A DNA stretch of 6,777 nt from Candidatus Eiseniibacteriota bacterium. Its GTDB lineage: Bacteria; Eisenbacteria; RBG-16-71-46; JAFGJU01. Each line of letters starts with the position of its first letter. Positions within the stretch are counted from its first letter, which is position 1. Below the pieces are notes generated by a model. That model ran no database searches, was not told the origin of the DNA, and worked only from the letters and a program-made list of their open reading frames with translations. The DNA lies in assembly GCA_016928935.1 (NCBI GenBank), contig JAFGJU010000068.1, forward strand, positions 1 through 6,777, read 5' to 3'. Made by a program: the position numbers and the translations under genes. Positions 5,594 to 6,777 of this stretch are shown one piece after another.

Positions 5594-6777
5594 CTATCGA
5601 GCGCGCCAGGGGCCCGGCAATTTCCCCAGAATCTCGCGCATCTTGCGCGCCTCTTCCGGCGTGTAGAATTTAAGCACGTGGAGCAGCCCGGGGTAAAGAA
5701 GAACCAGAACAAACTTCACTGCGATGCCGGGCGCGACGGCCATGCCCCGTGTCAACAAGACGGCGATTGCGTAGACGGCGATGCCCGCGACGAAGGCGAG
5801 CACTATTCTCCTGAACTCGTGCGCGATGTAGTACAAACGCTGGGAGACGGCGAAATACAGGAAGTTGAGTACCGCGTACGCAGTCACGCTGGCGACCGCG
5901 GCACCCATCATCCCGAGCCTGGGCACCAGCAGGAAGTTCATCCCCAGGCTCACGCACGCGGCGGCCATGAAGCTGTAAGAAGCGTACTTGGTCCTGTTCG
6001 AGATCTGTATGCCGGCCGCCAGTATGGAGCACATTCCCACCAAGATGTAGGACAACACCAGTAGCGGCACCACCTTGTGACCGGGATAATACGCCGGCGT
6101 GGCCAGCAGCATCAGCGCCTCCCGGGCAAACACGGAAAGAAACAGGCCTCCCCACACGCACACGAACGTGAAGTACACCAGGACTTTCTTGTATATCTCT
6201 CGCGCGTCCGGCCTGTCCAGCACCGAGAACATGTAGGGCGGCCACGCAATCCTGAACGGCTCTATGAGTCCAATTCTGAGCGCCGCCGCTATCCGATACC
6301 CGACCGAGTAAAGGCCGACGTCCTGCAGGGCGGCGAAGTGTTGAAGGAAGTACCTGTCTGACAGCGTCATCACGAGCGACGCCACGTTTCCCGGGACGAG
6401 CGGCACGCCGAAGCTGAGAACTTGCCTGGTTTTCGCCCACGAGAAGGACAGGGCCTTGCCGCGCGTCACTATCAGGAGAGCGGTTACATAGCAGACTGTG
6501 CCGCTTATGAGTTCCGCCTCAAGGATGCCCTGTACGTTCCTCTTGAGCACCACCACAAACACTATGTTCAGGGAGAACGTGAGGACGAGCCTGAGCACCG
6601 TCATGACCGAGTAGACGGCCGGCCGTTCCTCGGCTCTCAGCACCGCGAGGCAGGTCGCCACGCCGGTGTCCGCCACGGCAATGAGCAGGATCAGCTTGAG
6701 GTACAATTGGCCCTTGTCGAAGTCGAACACGACCGAGGACACGGGGCCGGAGAACAGCCACAGGAGGGCCGCCAACG
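5594..6777 (-). CDS. Polysaccharide/lipid-linked oligosaccharide flippase (5' end cut by window edge)
   Basis: A multi-pass transporter of the PST/Wzx-like branch of the MOP (MATE/MVF) superfamily, which flips undecaprenyl-linked glycans or exports polysaccharide across the cytoplasmic membrane. 394 codons are visible, all in one open frame running off the right edge. Family proteins are usually 430-500 residues with 12-14 membrane segments, so roughly the first two segments are missing. Counting from the first full codon, about eleven hydrophobic segments are present. The family's central signature is clear: FGVPLVPGN at 122-130, LSDRYFLQHF at 138-147, VGLYSVGYRIA at 153-163 and the RIAWPPYMFSV stretch at 175-185. 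The C-terminal half carries the second transport bundle, ending in a short basic tail after ~370. It is the most upstream gene seen, 26 nt before the GT2 start, and probably shares its transcript. The transported substrate cannot be inferred. Confidence 0.9.
   Translation of the reverse strand, partial: LAALLWLFSGPVSSVVFDFDKGQLYLKLILLIAVADTGVATCLAVLRAEERPAVYSVMTVLRLVLTFSLNIVFVVVLKRNVQGILEAELISGTVCYVTALLIVTRGKALSFSWAKTRQVLSFGVPLVPGNVASLVMTLSDRYFLQHFAALQDVGLYSVGYRIAAALRIGLIEPFRIAWPPYMFSVLDRPDAREIYKKVLVYFTFVCVWGGLFLSVFAREALMLLATPAYYPGHKVVPLLVLSYILVGMCSILAAGIQISNRTKYASYSFMAAACVSLGMNFLLVPRLGMMGAAVASVTAYAVLNFLYFAVSQRLYYIAHEFRRIVLAFVAGIAVYAIAVLLTRGMAVAPGIAVKFVLVLLYPGLLHVLKFYTPEEARKMREILGKLPGPWRAR

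Overview
The window is a compact, high-GC stretch (roughly 60% G+C by eye) in which every real gene lies on the minus strand. The reading order is therefore from the right edge to the left. Tight spacing, Shine-Dalgarno sequences before most starts and an exported protein with a signal peptide point to a bacterium. Free use of ATA, AGG and AGA codons, together with the unusual repeat protein, suggests an uncultured or little-studied lineage rather than a well-known high-GC group. The sequence alone does not fix the phylum.

Layout from right to left: (1) a 5'-truncated membrane flippase of the polysaccharide-exporter type (5594 to the right edge); (2) a family-2 GT-A glycosyltransferase resembling dolichol-phosphate-mannose synthases (4788-5567); (3) a GT39/PMT-like integral membrane glycosyltransferase that overlaps gene 2 by 11 nt (3209-4798); (4) a 727-residue exported protein with about twelve to fourteen copies of a ~27-residue motif centred on G-(D/N)-D-x-Y (1013-3196), starting 12 nt after gene 3; (5) after a 64-nt gap, a fold-type II PLP enzyme closely resembling serine racemase/threonine dehydratase (948 to the left edge), missing only its extreme C-terminus.

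Genes 1-3 form a plausible cell-surface glycan module. The GT2 enzyme could charge a polyprenyl phosphate with a sugar, the GT39 protein could transfer it on the outer face of the membrane, and the flippase could move a lipid-linked glycan. The exported repeat protein is closely coupled to this set and could be a glycosylation target or a surface/periplasmic partner. The racemase/dehydratase may be the last gene of the same transcript, since no convincing terminator lies in the gap, but its functional link is unclear. There is no gene-free stretch above 300 bases, and I saw no RNA gene, mobile element, CRISPR array or convincing promoter.

The item most worth attention is the exported GDDxY-repeat protein: it matches no named domain that I recognise, has a regular periodicity, and sits next to glycosylation machinery.
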